45,176 nt of DNA from a virus, in the IMG/VR virus record IMGVR_UViG_3300037137_000754, positions 1-45,176 of that record; one strand, 5' to 3'. The notes below the pieces were generated by a model. The model ran no database searches and was not told the DNA's origin. It saw nothing but the letters and a program-made list of their open reading frames with translations. This document shows positions 8,971 through 16,464 of the stretch, piece after piece; positions within the stretch are counted from its first letter, which is position 1; every line of letters starts with the position of its first letter. The position numbers and the translations under genes are program-made.

Positions 8971-10167
8971 ATGCCAAATTATCCGACTATATCGCTACAA
9001 CCTAATCAAAGCGGAAATGAAGTAAAAAAACTTCAAGAATATTTAATTTCTAAAGGATATTCAATCCCTGATGGTGCTACTGGTTATTATGGAAACCAAA
9101 CAAAATCGGCAGTGGCAAAACTACAATCTGATTTGGGAGTAGATACTGCTGGTTATCCTGGATACTGGGGTCAGAGAACATTAAGTGCTCTGCAATCAAC
9201 AGAGAAAAAATACTCTACATTGGCAGAAGCTCCAAAATACAGCACGATAGCACAGGCACCAAAAATAGCAGAATCTCCAATTCCACCCCATGGATTAACC
9301 GAACAACAATTCCCAATAATCCCTCCGGCACCTATACCATCTCCTACTATCCAGTCAACTCAACAACAAATAAGCACTACTCAATCTCAGATAACAGATT
9401 TACAGGCACAACAGCAAGCATTACAACAATATGGATTAACCGATACCGAACAATTAACAAAAGACACTTCTGGAAATTATGTTCCAAAAGAAACTAATGT
9501 TTACGATACTGGAAATAAAGATTTGAATGTCATTCTTAAAAGCATCCAAGACATTTTGAAATCAATCGTGGATTCTGGGAAAATAGTCAATCCGAACATA
9601 GAAATTGATGCCTCATTAATTAAACAATTTCAAGAACAAGCAGAGGCAGAATTTTCTCCTTATTATAAAGGTCAATTTTCCGCAATTAAAGGTGATTTAG
9701 AAACCGACCTTTCCTATCTTTCTGAGCAATATAAGCAAACAGTGGAAACTCAGCAAGCCCAATTTAAACAGAACTTGGCATATCAGCGGGAAAGTGAAGC
9801 AGAAAAAGGCACCATTTTCAGCGGTGGTAGAATGACACGGGAGCAAGAATTAGCTGGGGCTACCCAAAGAACAATGACGGGATTAGGAACTTCTCTTGCT
9901 TATGGGGCACAAAAAGCTGGAACAGAAGCAGAGCGAACCATCGGTTCTCTTAATTTAGGTGGAGTAACATATCCTTCCTATAAGCCATATAGTGTTTCAA
10001 CCAAAGGTATGGGGGGGTTTGCTCCCTTAGGAACAAGAAACTTATATAATTTAACTGGTGGGATAACGGGTTCAATGGAGCGTGAACAAATAACAGCCCA
10101 ACAATTAAGGCAAGCTGAATTAGAAGAGGCAGAACGCAGAAAAAGGGTCTTGAATTTCTATTCATAA
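8971..10167 (+). CDS. Putative ejection/internal virion protein with peptidoglycan-binding domain
   Basis: 398 residues. Residues about 10-77 form a PG_binding_1-type domain (SGNEVKKLQEYLISKGY, then GYYGNQTKSAVAKLQ and GYWGQRTLSALQ, a repeated helix-turn pattern). A Pro-rich linker and a Gln-rich, probably coiled-coil segment follow (about 118-155). Residues 215-330 are helical with small Gly/Ala-rich stretches (EAEKGTIFSGGRMTREQELAG) resembling internal core or tail-needle proteins of short-tailed phages. It is the first of three large helical genes (8971, 10840, 12098) in the position where T7-like phages encode gp14-gp15-gp16. The cell-wall-binding domain suggests a role in crossing peptidoglycan during DNA injection. 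No catalytic site is visible. Confidence 0.55.
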   Translation: MPNYPTISLQPNQSGNEVKKLQEYLISKGYSIPDGATGYYGNQTKSAVAKLQSDLGVDTAGYPGYWGQRTLSALQSTEKKYSTLAEAPKYSTIAQAPKIAESPIPPHGLTEQQFPIIPPAPIPSPTIQSTQQQISTTQSQITDLQAQQQALQQYGLTDTEQLTKDTSGNYVPKETNVYDTGNKDLNVILKSIQDILKSIVDSGKIVNPNIEIDASLIKQFQEQAEAEFSPYYKGQFSAIKGDLETDLSYLSEQYKQTVETQQAQFKQNLAYQRESEAEKGTIFSGGRMTREQELAGATQRTMTGLGTSLAYGAQKAGTEAERTIGSLNLGGVTYPSYKPYSVSTKGMGGFAPLGTRNLYNLTGGITGSMEREQITAQQLRQAELEEAERRKRVLNFYS

Positions 10168-10186
10168 AGATATACAATGAATTAAT

Positions 10187-10840
10187 ATGCCAAGTCCCCA
10201 AAATCAAATTAAAAGAAAAGAATGGATAAAAAATATAAGTATTTCTAAGAAAGGGCAACTTCCCTGGATTACTGGAAAACATCATACTGAAAAAGCAAAA
10301 GAAAAATGTAGGATAGCAAGAGCAAAACAAATTATAACCAAGGGAATTAAGAAAAAGATGAGTGAAGGAATTAAAAATGCACATCAAAGAAAAATATTTG
10401 GATTTCAAAAAGGAAAACCAGCATGGAATAAAGGGATACCTCGCACAGAGGAAACTAAAAATAAATTAAGAAAACCACATAGACCACATACCAAAGAGGA
10501 AATTGAAAAAATGAGAATTTGGAGTATAAATAACCCTAACAGAAAATTCAAGGATACCAGTATAGAATTAAAAATAGAATCAGAACTTCAACGAAGAAAT
10601 ATCAACTATCAAAAACAAGTTCCATTATGTAAAGTCGCAATAGTTGATTTCTACTTACCAGAACGTCAATTAGTAATTGAATGCGATGGTGACTATTGGC
10701 ATAATCAACTTGGAGCAAAAGAAAAAGACGAAGAAAAAACAAAAGCTCTAACCTTTAATGGATTTAATGTGTATCGTTTTTGGGGACACGAAATAAACGA
10801 ATCTGCTAAAAAATGTATAGATAAATTATTATTAAAATAA
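10187..10840 (+). CDS. Vsr-like (EDxHD-type) homing endonuclease, copy 1
   Basis: 217 residues. The basic N-terminal half has NUMOD-like DNA-binding repeats (KGKPAWNKGIPRTEETKNKL; HTKEEIEKMR). The C-terminal half (from about 122) is a very-short-patch-repair-like nuclease domain: TSIELKIE helix with a conserved Glu, then IVDFYLPE with the catalytic Asp, then VIECDGDYWH, then VYRFWGHEI. This order matches Vsr and the phage homing endonuclease family typified by I-Bth0305I, as well as DUF559 proteins. It is a free-standing mobile gene inserted between two ejection genes; its stop overlaps the ATG of 10840 (TAATG), so expression of the downstream gene has been preserved. A paralogue lies at 13762. 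Confidence 0.8.
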   Translation: MPSPQNQIKRKEWIKNISISKKGQLPWITGKHHTEKAKEKCRIARAKQIITKGIKKKMSEGIKNAHQRKIFGFQKGKPAWNKGIPRTEETKNKLRKPHRPHTKEEIEKMRIWSINNPNRKFKDTSIELKIESELQRRNINYQKQVPLCKVAIVDFYLPERQLVIECDGDYWHNQLGAKEKDEEKTKALTFNGFNVYRFWGHEINESAKKCIDKLLLK

Positions 10841-12096
10841 TGGCAAACTATCAAATACAACAAGGTGATACTTTATCACAAATAGCCAGTAGAAGTGGAA
10901 GAACTATTCAGGAATTAATGGCAATTAATCCTCAAATTACAGACCCGAACAGAATATATTCGGGACAAACTTTAAATATTCCTTCAACAGAAACACCGAT
11001 AACTCCGACTACTTCAACTACTCAAACAACAAATCAACCAATAAATCTTAATCAATTTCAAACCGAAGACCCAATTAGAAAATTCAATTTAGCCATCTGG
11101 GATATGCTTCGCCAAGCACAAGGAACGGCTGGTAATGAAAGTTTATTTTCTCAACAAACAGCTTTACAAAGAGCGGCAATAGGAAGACAAGCTGAAATTA
11201 CTCCTGAATCATTAAGAGTTTTAAGTCCCTCTCAGCAATCGGCTATTAGAGGTGGACAAATATCAGCATTAGAACCTGAAATTGATGCAGTATCAGCAAA
11301 AATTAAGGCACAAGATGCTCGATTACAGAACTTTGAATCTATTTTAGGAACAGTAAGACAAATAGGATTAGACCTTGTTAAAATAACTCCATCTCCAGAA
11401 GTTTTACAAGGATATGTAGGTATGATAGAGGCGGGGGGGTCTCCAACTGCTGTTCCAGAAGAAATTAGAGATAAAGTTCTTCCTCTCATTGATTGGAAAA
11501 AAGTTCAATCAGAAGGACAAAAACAATTAACATTATATCAACAAGAACAATTAGAGCAAAGAAAAATTACTAACTTTAATTCTCTTGCCGATAAATATTC
11601 TAAATCTCCATTAATAGCGGCAGCAGATAGAGCTTCAACAACGGCAAGTTTAATAGATACTCTTGAGAAAGACCCATCCAATAGAGCAAATCAATTAATA
11701 GCAATTTATCAATTTATTCAAATCCTTGATAATTATCAATCAGCCGTAAGAGAGGGAGAGATAGGATTATTAACTGGTGCTTCATCCTTACAAGAGAATC
11801 TTGAATTAGCATTGACCAAATTGAACAAAGGACAAGCTGTAAATCCTAAGGTAGTTCTTGATATAACTAAAGGATTGAGAACTCTTGTTAATTCTATAAA
11901 TGATGCAGCATCAAGAAAGGCAAAGATGTTTGAGTCACAGGCCAAAACAGGGGGGATTGAAGATTTGTGGTCAAATTTTACAGGCGGATTTACGACCCCA
12001 TATAATCAATCACAAACTGGAGGAAATATAATTACTAAACCAGATGGAACTCAATGGCAACAAAATGCCGATGGTTCTTATACCAGAATAAAATAA
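10840..12096 (+). CDS. Putative ejection/internal virion protein with LysM domain
   Basis: 418 residues. Residues 3-49 are a LysM domain (YQIQQGDTLSQIASRSG, then LMAINPQI, then IYSGQTLNIPS), a fold that binds N-acetylglucosamine chains of peptidoglycan. A Thr/Pro/Gln-rich linker follows, then an alpha-helical body (75-370). The C-terminus (KPDGTQWQQNADGSYTRIK) is a short beta repeat. Together with 8971 this gives two neighbouring virion-type proteins with different wall-binding modules on their N-termini. The start ATG overlaps the stop of the inserted endonuclease gene. No hydrolase motif is seen, so it likely anchors rather than cuts. Confidence 0.55.
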   Translation: MANYQIQQGDTLSQIASRSGRTIQELMAINPQITDPNRIYSGQTLNIPSTETPITPTTSTTQTTNQPINLNQFQTEDPIRKFNLAIWDMLRQAQGTAGNESLFSQQTALQRAAIGRQAEITPESLRVLSPSQQSAIRGGQISALEPEIDAVSAKIKAQDARLQNFESILGTVRQIGLDLVKITPSPEVLQGYVGMIEAGGSPTAVPEEIRDKVLPLIDWKKVQSEGQKQLTLYQQEQLEQRKITNFNSLADKYSKSPLIAAADRASTTASLIDTLEKDPSNRANQLIAIYQFIQILDNYQSAVREGEIGLLTGASSLQENLELALTKLNKGQAVNPKVVLDITKGLRTLVNSINDAASRKAKMFESQAKTGGIEDLWSNFTGGFTTPYNQSQTGGNIITKPDGTQWQQNADGSYTRIK

Positions 12097-12097
12097 T

Positions 12098-13585
12098 ATG
12101 GTAATACCTAAAATTGGAGAAACAATCTCAAAAGAACAATTTAATAAATTATATCCTGTAGGAACAACCTTATCGGCTGAGGAGTTCGCTAATTATGGGC
12201 AACAAAAACCAGAACAGCAACCAGTTGAAAACCCTGTTTTAGAGACAATTTCAGGTGCTACAAAAGGAGCAATGAGTTTACCTTTTCGTGCGATGGAATT
12301 AGGTAAATCTTTGGCTTATGGAGCAGGAAAAATAATGCAGAAAATTCCCATTGCTCCTATTAAAAAAGCAGGAGAAAAAATAACGCAATATCAAGAACAA
12401 GGAAAAGCCCCAGAATTATTAAAAAAAATTACCACAGTTCCTGAATCATTAAAACCTCAAACTACTGCAGAGAAAATTGGATATACCGCAGAACAGATAG
12501 CAGAGTTTTTAGTTCCTACTGGGTTAGCAATAAAAGGTGCTCAATTGGCAACAAAAGTCCCTAAAATAGGAGTAAAATTAGGATTAGTAGGTAAATCATT
12601 AGGAACAGCAGCTGAATTTACAGGGAAAACAGTTTTACAAAAAGGTGGAGATATAAATGAAGTAAAAAGAGCAGCAATAATTGGATTATTAACTCCTCCT
12701 GCTATTAGTATGATATCGGGAATAACTAAATTTATAACAAAAGGAGTACCAGAAAAACTTTATTCCCAAATATTCAAAAGTGCTGAAGATGACCTAAGGG
12801 CATACTACAAGACAGTGGCAAAAGGACAAGAAGTAAATCCAACATTAGCCAAAGAATTATTAGATAGAGGATTAAAAGGTAATTCTCAAAATATGGCAGT
12901 GTATTCTATCAAAAAAATTGATGAATTGGAAAATTTAGTTCAGCAAACTGTAAGAACAAAACAATTAGAAGGAATAACAATAAATTTAGGCAATAAAAAA
13001 GGATATAAAGATATTTTGAATACTGTGGTTAATCAATTTAAATCAGGATTTTTATCTAATAGAGCAAAAGAGGCAACACAATTATCAAAAGAATTATCAT
13101 CTGTAAAAGGGCAAAATGTAAGTATGGATTTAGGATTAAGATTGCGGAGATTTATAGACCAAATGAGAAATACCTCATCTTTTAGATTAGACCCAAAATT
13201 AACTCCTCGTCAAGAAGAATTCAAAGTTGCGACTGATTATTTAAGAAAACAATTATCAAATGCTGGATTAAAAGATTTAATGAACGAGGAGAGAATATTT
13301 ATTCAAGCTACTGATAATATCATTGAAGATGCTGTAAAAAGAGCTAATAAAAATATATTAAATTTAACAGATATATTAGTTGGAGGAGGCGGGATGGCTG
13401 GTGGATTTCCTGGAACTGGGATAGGGGCTGCTGTAGCCATACGAGGATTTCAATTGCCTATATCCTTGACCTCAATATCACAACTATTATACAAAGGAGG
13501 AAAAGCAATTGATGCTGTTTTTCCATTTTTATCATATTCTATTCCACGAACATTACCCAACTTAATACCTTCTACAAAACCATGA
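12098..13585 (+). CDS. Large internal virion / ejection protein with hydrophobic helices
   Basis: 495 residues. It is mostly alpha-helical, with several amphipathic or hydrophobic stretches: about 128-172 (Gly/Ala/Val/Lys-rich), 188-212 (AAIIGLLTPPAISMISGITKF) and 424-454 (glycine-rich, GGGGMAGGFPGTGIGAAVAI). Internal core proteins of podoviruses that assemble a trans-envelope conduit have this composition. It is one base downstream of the LysM gene and is translationally coupled (ATGA) to a 25-residue membrane peptide. No enzymatic motif is seen. Homology is not recognised; the call comes from context and composition. Confidence 0.45.
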   Translation: MVIPKIGETISKEQFNKLYPVGTTLSAEEFANYGQQKPEQQPVENPVLETISGATKGAMSLPFRAMELGKSLAYGAGKIMQKIPIAPIKKAGEKITQYQEQGKAPELLKKITTVPESLKPQTTAEKIGYTAEQIAEFLVPTGLAIKGAQLATKVPKIGVKLGLVGKSLGTAAEFTGKTVLQKGGDINEVKRAAIIGLLTPPAISMISGITKFITKGVPEKLYSQIFKSAEDDLRAYYKTVAKGQEVNPTLAKELLDRGLKGNSQNMAVYSIKKIDELENLVQQTVRTKQLEGITINLGNKKGYKDILNTVVNQFKSGFLSNRAKEATQLSKELSSVKGQNVSMDLGLRLRRFIDQMRNTSSFRLDPKLTPRQEEFKVATDYLRKQLSNAGLKDLMNEERIFIQATDNIIEDAVKRANKNILNLTDILVGGGGMAGGFPGTGIGAAVAIRGFQLPISLTSISQLLYKGGKAIDAVFPFLSYSIPRTLPNLIPSTKP

Positions 13586-13659
13586 TTTTAACGGTAATAA
13601 TAGGTTTTATAATATTGATTTTGGCTGGTTTATTCTGGTCGACTACTTCCGATTATTGA
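13582..13659 (+). CDS. 25-residue membrane peptide
   Basis: The ATG overlaps the TGA of the preceding gene (ATGA). The peptide is almost wholly hydrophobic (residues 1-19) and ends in a polar tail. Its stop lies at the -35 region of the promoter at 13661. It could be a mini-holin or a coupling peptide. Confidence 0.35.
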   Translation: MILTVIIGFIILILAGLFWSTTSDY

Positions 13660-13660
13660 C

Positions 13661-13688
13661 TTGACTTTACTTTTTGAAGTATTATAAT
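13661..13688 (+). promoter_or_regulatory. Sigma70 promoter TTGACT-16-TATAAT
   Basis: -35 TTGACT (13661-13666), 16-base spacer, perfect -10 TATAAT (13683-13688). Predicted transcription start is about 13694-13697, so the transcript would begin at the interlocked inverted repeat. It would drive the homing endonuclease at 13762 and possibly the lysis genes. Confidence 0.75.
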
Positions 13689-13693
13689 CAAAC

Positions 13694-13747
13694 TAAGGGT
13701 TGGCTCATTTTTTATGCCTGCCAAGAGCTAACCCTTAAGGCAGGCAT
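13694..13747 (+). promoter_or_regulatory. Interlocked inverted-repeat RNA leader, copy 1
   Basis: Stem A pairs 13694-13706 with 13725-13737 (13 bp including one G-U). Stem B pairs 13714-13722 with 13739-13747 (9 bp). The order is A-B-A'-B', with a T-rich linker between A and B. The loops of 2 bases (13723-13724 and 13737-13738) look too short for both full stems to form one classical pseudoknot, so alternative hairpins are likely. A 5-codon ATG ORF lies inside (13714-13731). The same architecture with covarying stems occurs at 18728. Confidence 0.7.
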
Positions 13748-13761
13748 TTGATTATAATATT

Positions 13762-14478
13762 ATGCCAAAGAAAGGATATAAACAAACAAAAGAACATAAA
13801 GAAAAAAGTAGAAAATTTGGATTTCAAAAAGGAATTCATCCTAAAACAGAATTTCAAAAAGGACAAAAAGCGTGGAATAAAGGAATAAAAGGATTATGTA
13901 AATCAAATTCAGGGAGTTTTCAAAAAGGAGAACATAAATCATCTAAAACAGAATTTAAGAAAGGAAATAAAATTAGATTAGGAATAACACACACAGAAGA
14001 AACAATAAAAAAAATACGACAAGCTCGTAAAGGTCAAATCAACACGGTTAAGGGAAAACATTGGAAAATAAAAAATACTTCTAAAATGGGTAAAGGACGA
14101 AAAGGTAGAAAATATCCTCATTCAGAAAAAACTAAAAATAAGTTAAGAAAATGGAATATTAACAATCCCAACAGGAAATTCAAAGATACCTCCATTGAAT
14201 TAAAAATAGAGGCAGAATTAAAAAAAAGAGAAATCAATTATCAAAAACAAATTCCATTATGTAATATCGCAATCGTAGATTTCTATTTACCAGAATACCG
14301 AATAGTTATCCAATGTGATGGCGAATATTACCATAACTTATCTTGGCAAAAAGAAAGAGATGAAAGACAAGATAAAGTATTAACATTCAACGGCTTCAAT
14401 ATCTATCGTTTCTGGGAGCACGAAATAAATGAATCTCCAGAAAAATGTATAAATTTATTAGATTTCTTAAACAAATAA
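13762..14478 (+). CDS. Vsr-like homing endonuclease, copy 2 (altered active-site motif)
   Basis: 238 residues. The N-terminal 130 residues are Lys-rich NUMOD-like repeats (FQKGQKAWNKGI; HTEETIKKIRQARKGQ; HSEKTKNKLRKWNINN). The C-terminal domain is closely related to the 10187 product (RKFKDTSIELKIEAEL, INYQKQIPLC, AIVDFYLPE, FNGFNIYRFW), so the two are recent paralogues. Copy 1 reads VIECDGDYWH, whereas this copy reads VIQCDGEYYH: the Glu of the E-x-D pair is Gln. The helix Glu (TSIE), the Asp (VDF) and the His are kept. It follows its own promoter and structured leader, sits at the ejection/lysis boundary and has no obvious Shine-Dalgarno. Activity may be reduced. Confidence 0.8.
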   Translation: MPKKGYKQTKEHKEKSRKFGFQKGIHPKTEFQKGQKAWNKGIKGLCKSNSGSFQKGEHKSSKTEFKKGNKIRLGITHTEETIKKIRQARKGQINTVKGKHWKIKNTSKMGKGRKGRKYPHSEKTKNKLRKWNINNPNRKFKDTSIELKIEAELKKREINYQKQIPLCNIAIVDFYLPEYRIVIQCDGEYYHNLSWQKERDERQDKVLTFNGFNIYRFWEHEINESPEKCINLLDFLNK

Positions 14479-14479
14479 T

Positions 14480-14608
14480 ATGACAATTTTAGGAACACTA
14501 ATCACTGTCGCCATCATTCTATTCACGATTGGAGTTATCTTTTATAAGGAAGAAAAAAGGGAAGTAAGAGATTTGCCAAATTGGGACAAATTCAACAAAC
14601 TTCAATGA
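14480..14608 (+). CDS. 42-residue membrane protein of the lysis cassette
   Basis: ATG to TGA. Residues 3-21 are a hydrophobic span (ILGTLITVAIILFTIGVIF) followed by a charged tail (YKEEKREVRDLPNWDK). Its stop overlaps the ATG of the XhlA-like gene (ATGA), indicating translational coupling. It could be a small holin or antiholin. Confidence 0.5.
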   Translation: MTILGTLITVAIILFTIGVIFYKEEKREVRDLPNWDKFNKLQ

Positions 14609-14811
14609 CTGACCCTGTCATCCAACAAATTTTAGACCACATAGCAAAACTGAACGATGAATACGGACAAATATCAATAAGTGTGGCAGTTTTGAAATCG
14701 CAGATGGAAACGATAACTTGGTGGTTTCGGGCTTTTGGGATAGCGACAATGACTATGTTGATTAGTCAAATTGGACAATTACTTATTATGCGGAAAAATA
14801 ACAAAAAATAG
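14605..14811 (+). CDS. XhlA-like holin-associated protein
   Basis: 68 residues from the ATG at 14605, chosen over an upstream TTG at 14581 because it forms an ATGA overlap with the previous stop. Residues 1-38 are a helical, coiled-coil-like stretch (IQQILDHIAKLNDEYGQI, then VAVLKSQMETI), then WWFRAFG and a C-terminal transmembrane span (GIATMTMLISQIGQLLIM) ending in basic residues. This is the layout of the phage XhlA/haemolysin family, whose members cooperate with holins to release endolysin. Neighbouring holin and endolysin genes support the call. Confidence 0.6.
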   Translation: MTDPVIQQILDHIAKLNDEYGQISISVAVLKSQMETITWWFRAFGIATMTMLISQIGQLLIMRKNNKK

Positions 14812-14844
14812 TTCTTTTCAATCAAAAAACTGGAGGTGATTTCA

Positions 14845-15078
14845 ATGAACGATAGAACCGAACGAGCATTATTGTATAAGTGCATAGTTTGCTCAAAGAT
14901 TTTTGCCTGTTGGTTTGACGGATGCTATAAGTGTAGTGGCTGTTTGCGAAACCCAAAAGATTGCCCTAAAAGTTTTCCGTCTACCCGAAAAGATTTTTCT
15001 TCTGGACTTTGTCCTGTCTGCCAAGAGAAAAGAAAAGAAACTTGTTGGCAATGGTGGGGATGTGTAGCGAAGGCGTGA
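14845..15078 (+). CDS. Cys-rich zinc-ribbon-like protein
   Basis: 77 residues from ATG 14845, which has GGAGG 8 bases upstream (14832-14836); the GTG at 14836 overlaps that ribosome site and is unlikely. Cysteines come in pairs (CIVC, CYKCSGC, then a single C, CPVC, and CW..GC), compatible with two zinc-binding ribbons. No family is recognised. It sits within the lysis cassette and has one of the strongest Shine-Dalgarno sequences in the genome. Confidence 0.55.
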   Translation: MNDRTERALLYKCIVCSKIFACWFDGCYKCSGCLRNPKDCPKSFPSTRKDFSSGLCPVCQEKRKETCWQWWGCVAKA

Positions 15079-15132
15079 AAGGTTATTTCGGAAAGTTAGG
15101 GTAAAAAGCAATTTTCTGAAAGGAGGTGCTTT

Positions 15133-15411
15133 ATGAAAAAATGGCTGATAGTGATTTTACTAGCGATAGTATTTATGGTTGTAATGTGCGTTTCAGGGAT
15201 AGTGAGGGGCGAGGAAAACGGATTTCCTTACAAAACTTGGCGGATAGTTTCGGTGAAACTGATGCCAGACGGAATGTTCTATATCGTCTTCGCAAATCCT
15301 GACCCTACTGATGAAATTCGGGCAGTTGTCATCATTCTTGTGCCTGTCGCAGAAGTTCCACTGAGGGAAAAACCGCCTCCACAAAACAAGGGCTTGGGTG
15401 TTGCCTTTTAA
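15133..15411 (+). CDS. Small secreted or membrane-anchored protein
   Basis: 92 residues with a clear N-terminal signal: KK, then a hydrophobic core (LIVILLAIVFMVVMCVSGIV, residues 5-24), then VRGEE. A Cys within the core raises the possibility of a lipoprotein, but the lipobox is not canonical. The mature part is a short beta-rich domain with a Pro-rich tail. Strong AAAGGAGG ribosome site. It lies between holin-type and endolysin genes, so a spanin-like or lysis-accessory role is possible but not shown. Confidence 0.5.
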   Translation: MKKWLIVILLAIVFMVVMCVSGIVRGEENGFPYKTWRIVSVKLMPDGMFYIVFANPDPTDEIRAVVIILVPVAEVPLREKPPPQNKGLGVAF

Positions 15412-15419
15412 AACACCCA
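15395..15419 (+). terminator. Weak terminator-like hairpin
   Basis: TGGGTGTT pairs with AACACCCA (8 bp), overlapping the stop codon of 15133-15411. It is followed by ACCTTTCTT rather than a strong T-run, so it may be an mRNA-processing hairpin instead. Confidence 0.35.
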
Positions 15420-15437
15420 CCTTTCTTAAAAATAAAA

Positions 15438-15566
15438 ATGAAGCACAAAATAACCAGTAAAAAACGAAATAAAGCAAAAAAGTTTTCATTGACGCCGAGA
15501 CAATTATTACAAATTAAAAATGCGGTTTCAGTTTTATCACAATTCGTGAGACCGCCGAAAAAATGA
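15438..15566 (+). CDS. 42-residue basic protein
   Basis: ATG to TGA, rich in Lys/Arg in the first half (KHKITSKKRNKAKKF), then a short helix (RQLLQIKNAVSVLSQF). The stop overlaps the ATG of the M23 endopeptidase gene (ATGA), so it may mainly couple translation. No family is recognised. Confidence 0.45.
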   Translation: MKHKITSKKRNKAKKFSLTPRQLLQIKNAVSVLSQFVRPPKK

Positions 15567-16141
15567 TTATTTATAGAGCAATGAACTTTTGCTGGATTGG
15601 ACAGAAGTTTGGATTAGAAAACACAGCCTCTTCTCTTTTATCATTTTATCAATCTATCGGATTAAAAGGACATAATGGCTGGGACTTTGGCACAAAAGAC
15701 GCTGAACCGATTTACTGGGATACAGACGGCAGAGGAATGGTAATAGAAACTTCCATTGACTGCTATGGCGGTTTGGGAGTTGTGGTGAACAGCGAGGACA
15801 ACGGCAAATTCTACAAGCACCGATTTTGGCACTTAAAAGAATTCAAATGCCATACGGGGCAGATTTTAGAAGGCGGGGACTTAATAGGATTGGCTGACAA
15901 CACTGGAAAATCCACTGGCCCGCACTTGCACAGAGATTTGAAAGAATGCGACAAAAACTACAATACTTTGAATAAAGATAATGGATATGGTGGCTGTCTT
16001 GATATTCAGTTATTCTGGAAGAATGTTTTTATCAAGGATTATATGGCACAATTAAAAGGGCAGGTTTCAATTTTACGGCAGATGTTAGAAATCATCAGGA
16101 AAATAATAAATCTTCAAATAGAAATCAGAATAAAAAAATGA
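15563..16141 (+). CDS. M23-family metallopeptidase (endolysin)
   Basis: 192 residues. LytM/M23 zinc-peptidase motifs are complete: H37-x3-D41 in GHNGWDF, H90 in HRFWHLKE, and H121-x-H123 in GPHLH. Family members cut peptide cross-links of peptidoglycan. The N-terminus has no signal peptide, so release probably depends on the holins encoded around it. The C-terminal 40 residues are hydrophobic and basic (ILRQMLEIIRKIINLQIEIRIKK) and could be a membrane- or wall-targeting helix. It is coupled by ATGA overlap at both ends. Confidence 0.85.
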   Translation: MIIYRAMNFCWIGQKFGLENTASSLLSFYQSIGLKGHNGWDFGTKDAEPIYWDTDGRGMVIETSIDCYGGLGVVVNSEDNGKFYKHRFWHLKEFKCHTGQILEGGDLIGLADNTGKSTGPHLHRDLKECDKNYNTLNKDNGYGGCLDIQLFWKNVFIKDYMAQLKGQVSILRQMLEIIRKIINLQIEIRIKK

Positions 16142-16209
16142 GCAAACCTATCGCCCGCCAAAGAGCAAAGCGGGATAGAAAGAAAAAAAGGTCGCAGAAA
16201 ATTAAATAG
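16138..16209 (+). CDS. 23-residue very basic micro-ORF
   Basis: The ATG overlaps the endolysin stop (ATGA). The peptide is more than half Lys/Arg. It ends 9 bases before the holin gene. Possibly only a coupling peptide. Confidence 0.3.
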   Translation: MSKPIARQRAKRDRKKKRSQKIK

Positions 16210-16218
16210 GAGAAAAAT

Positions 16219-16434
16219 ATGCAGGTAAAAAACTCATTTGACCCAGAAACTCTTAAAAAGATAGGCAAAGGTGCTTTAATCGCCGCCACTGGAACTGCTG
16301 GACTTTATATTTTAGGGGCAATAGGAAAGTTAGATTTTGGTTCAGCTATCACTCCAATTATCGCAGCACTCATTCCAATTTTCGTGAATATAATCAGGGA
16401 ATGGTTAAAAGGCAAGGAAAAGGAAGTGATATAA
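16219..16434 (+). CDS. Holin-like membrane protein
   Basis: 71 residues with AGGAG 6 bases before the ATG. Two hydrophobic segments (about 18-36, ALIAATGTAGLYILGAIG; and 43-60, ITPIIAALIPIFVNII) are separated by a short turn, and the C-terminus is charged (REWLKGKEKEVI). Size, two membrane spans and the position between two peptidoglycan-degrading enzymes fit a class II holin that permeabilises the cytoplasmic membrane. Confidence 0.65.
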   Translation: MQVKNSFDPETLKKIGKGALIAATGTAGLYILGAIGKLDFGSAITPIIAALIPIFVNIIREWLKGKEKEVI

Positions 16435-16464
16435 TAAGACAATGCTAAAAAAATTATAGGATTC

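Noticed and set aside
13694-13747. Rho-independent terminator for the ejection operon
   Set aside because: The T-run is in the middle of the element rather than after a completed hairpin, and the element begins at a predicted promoter start.
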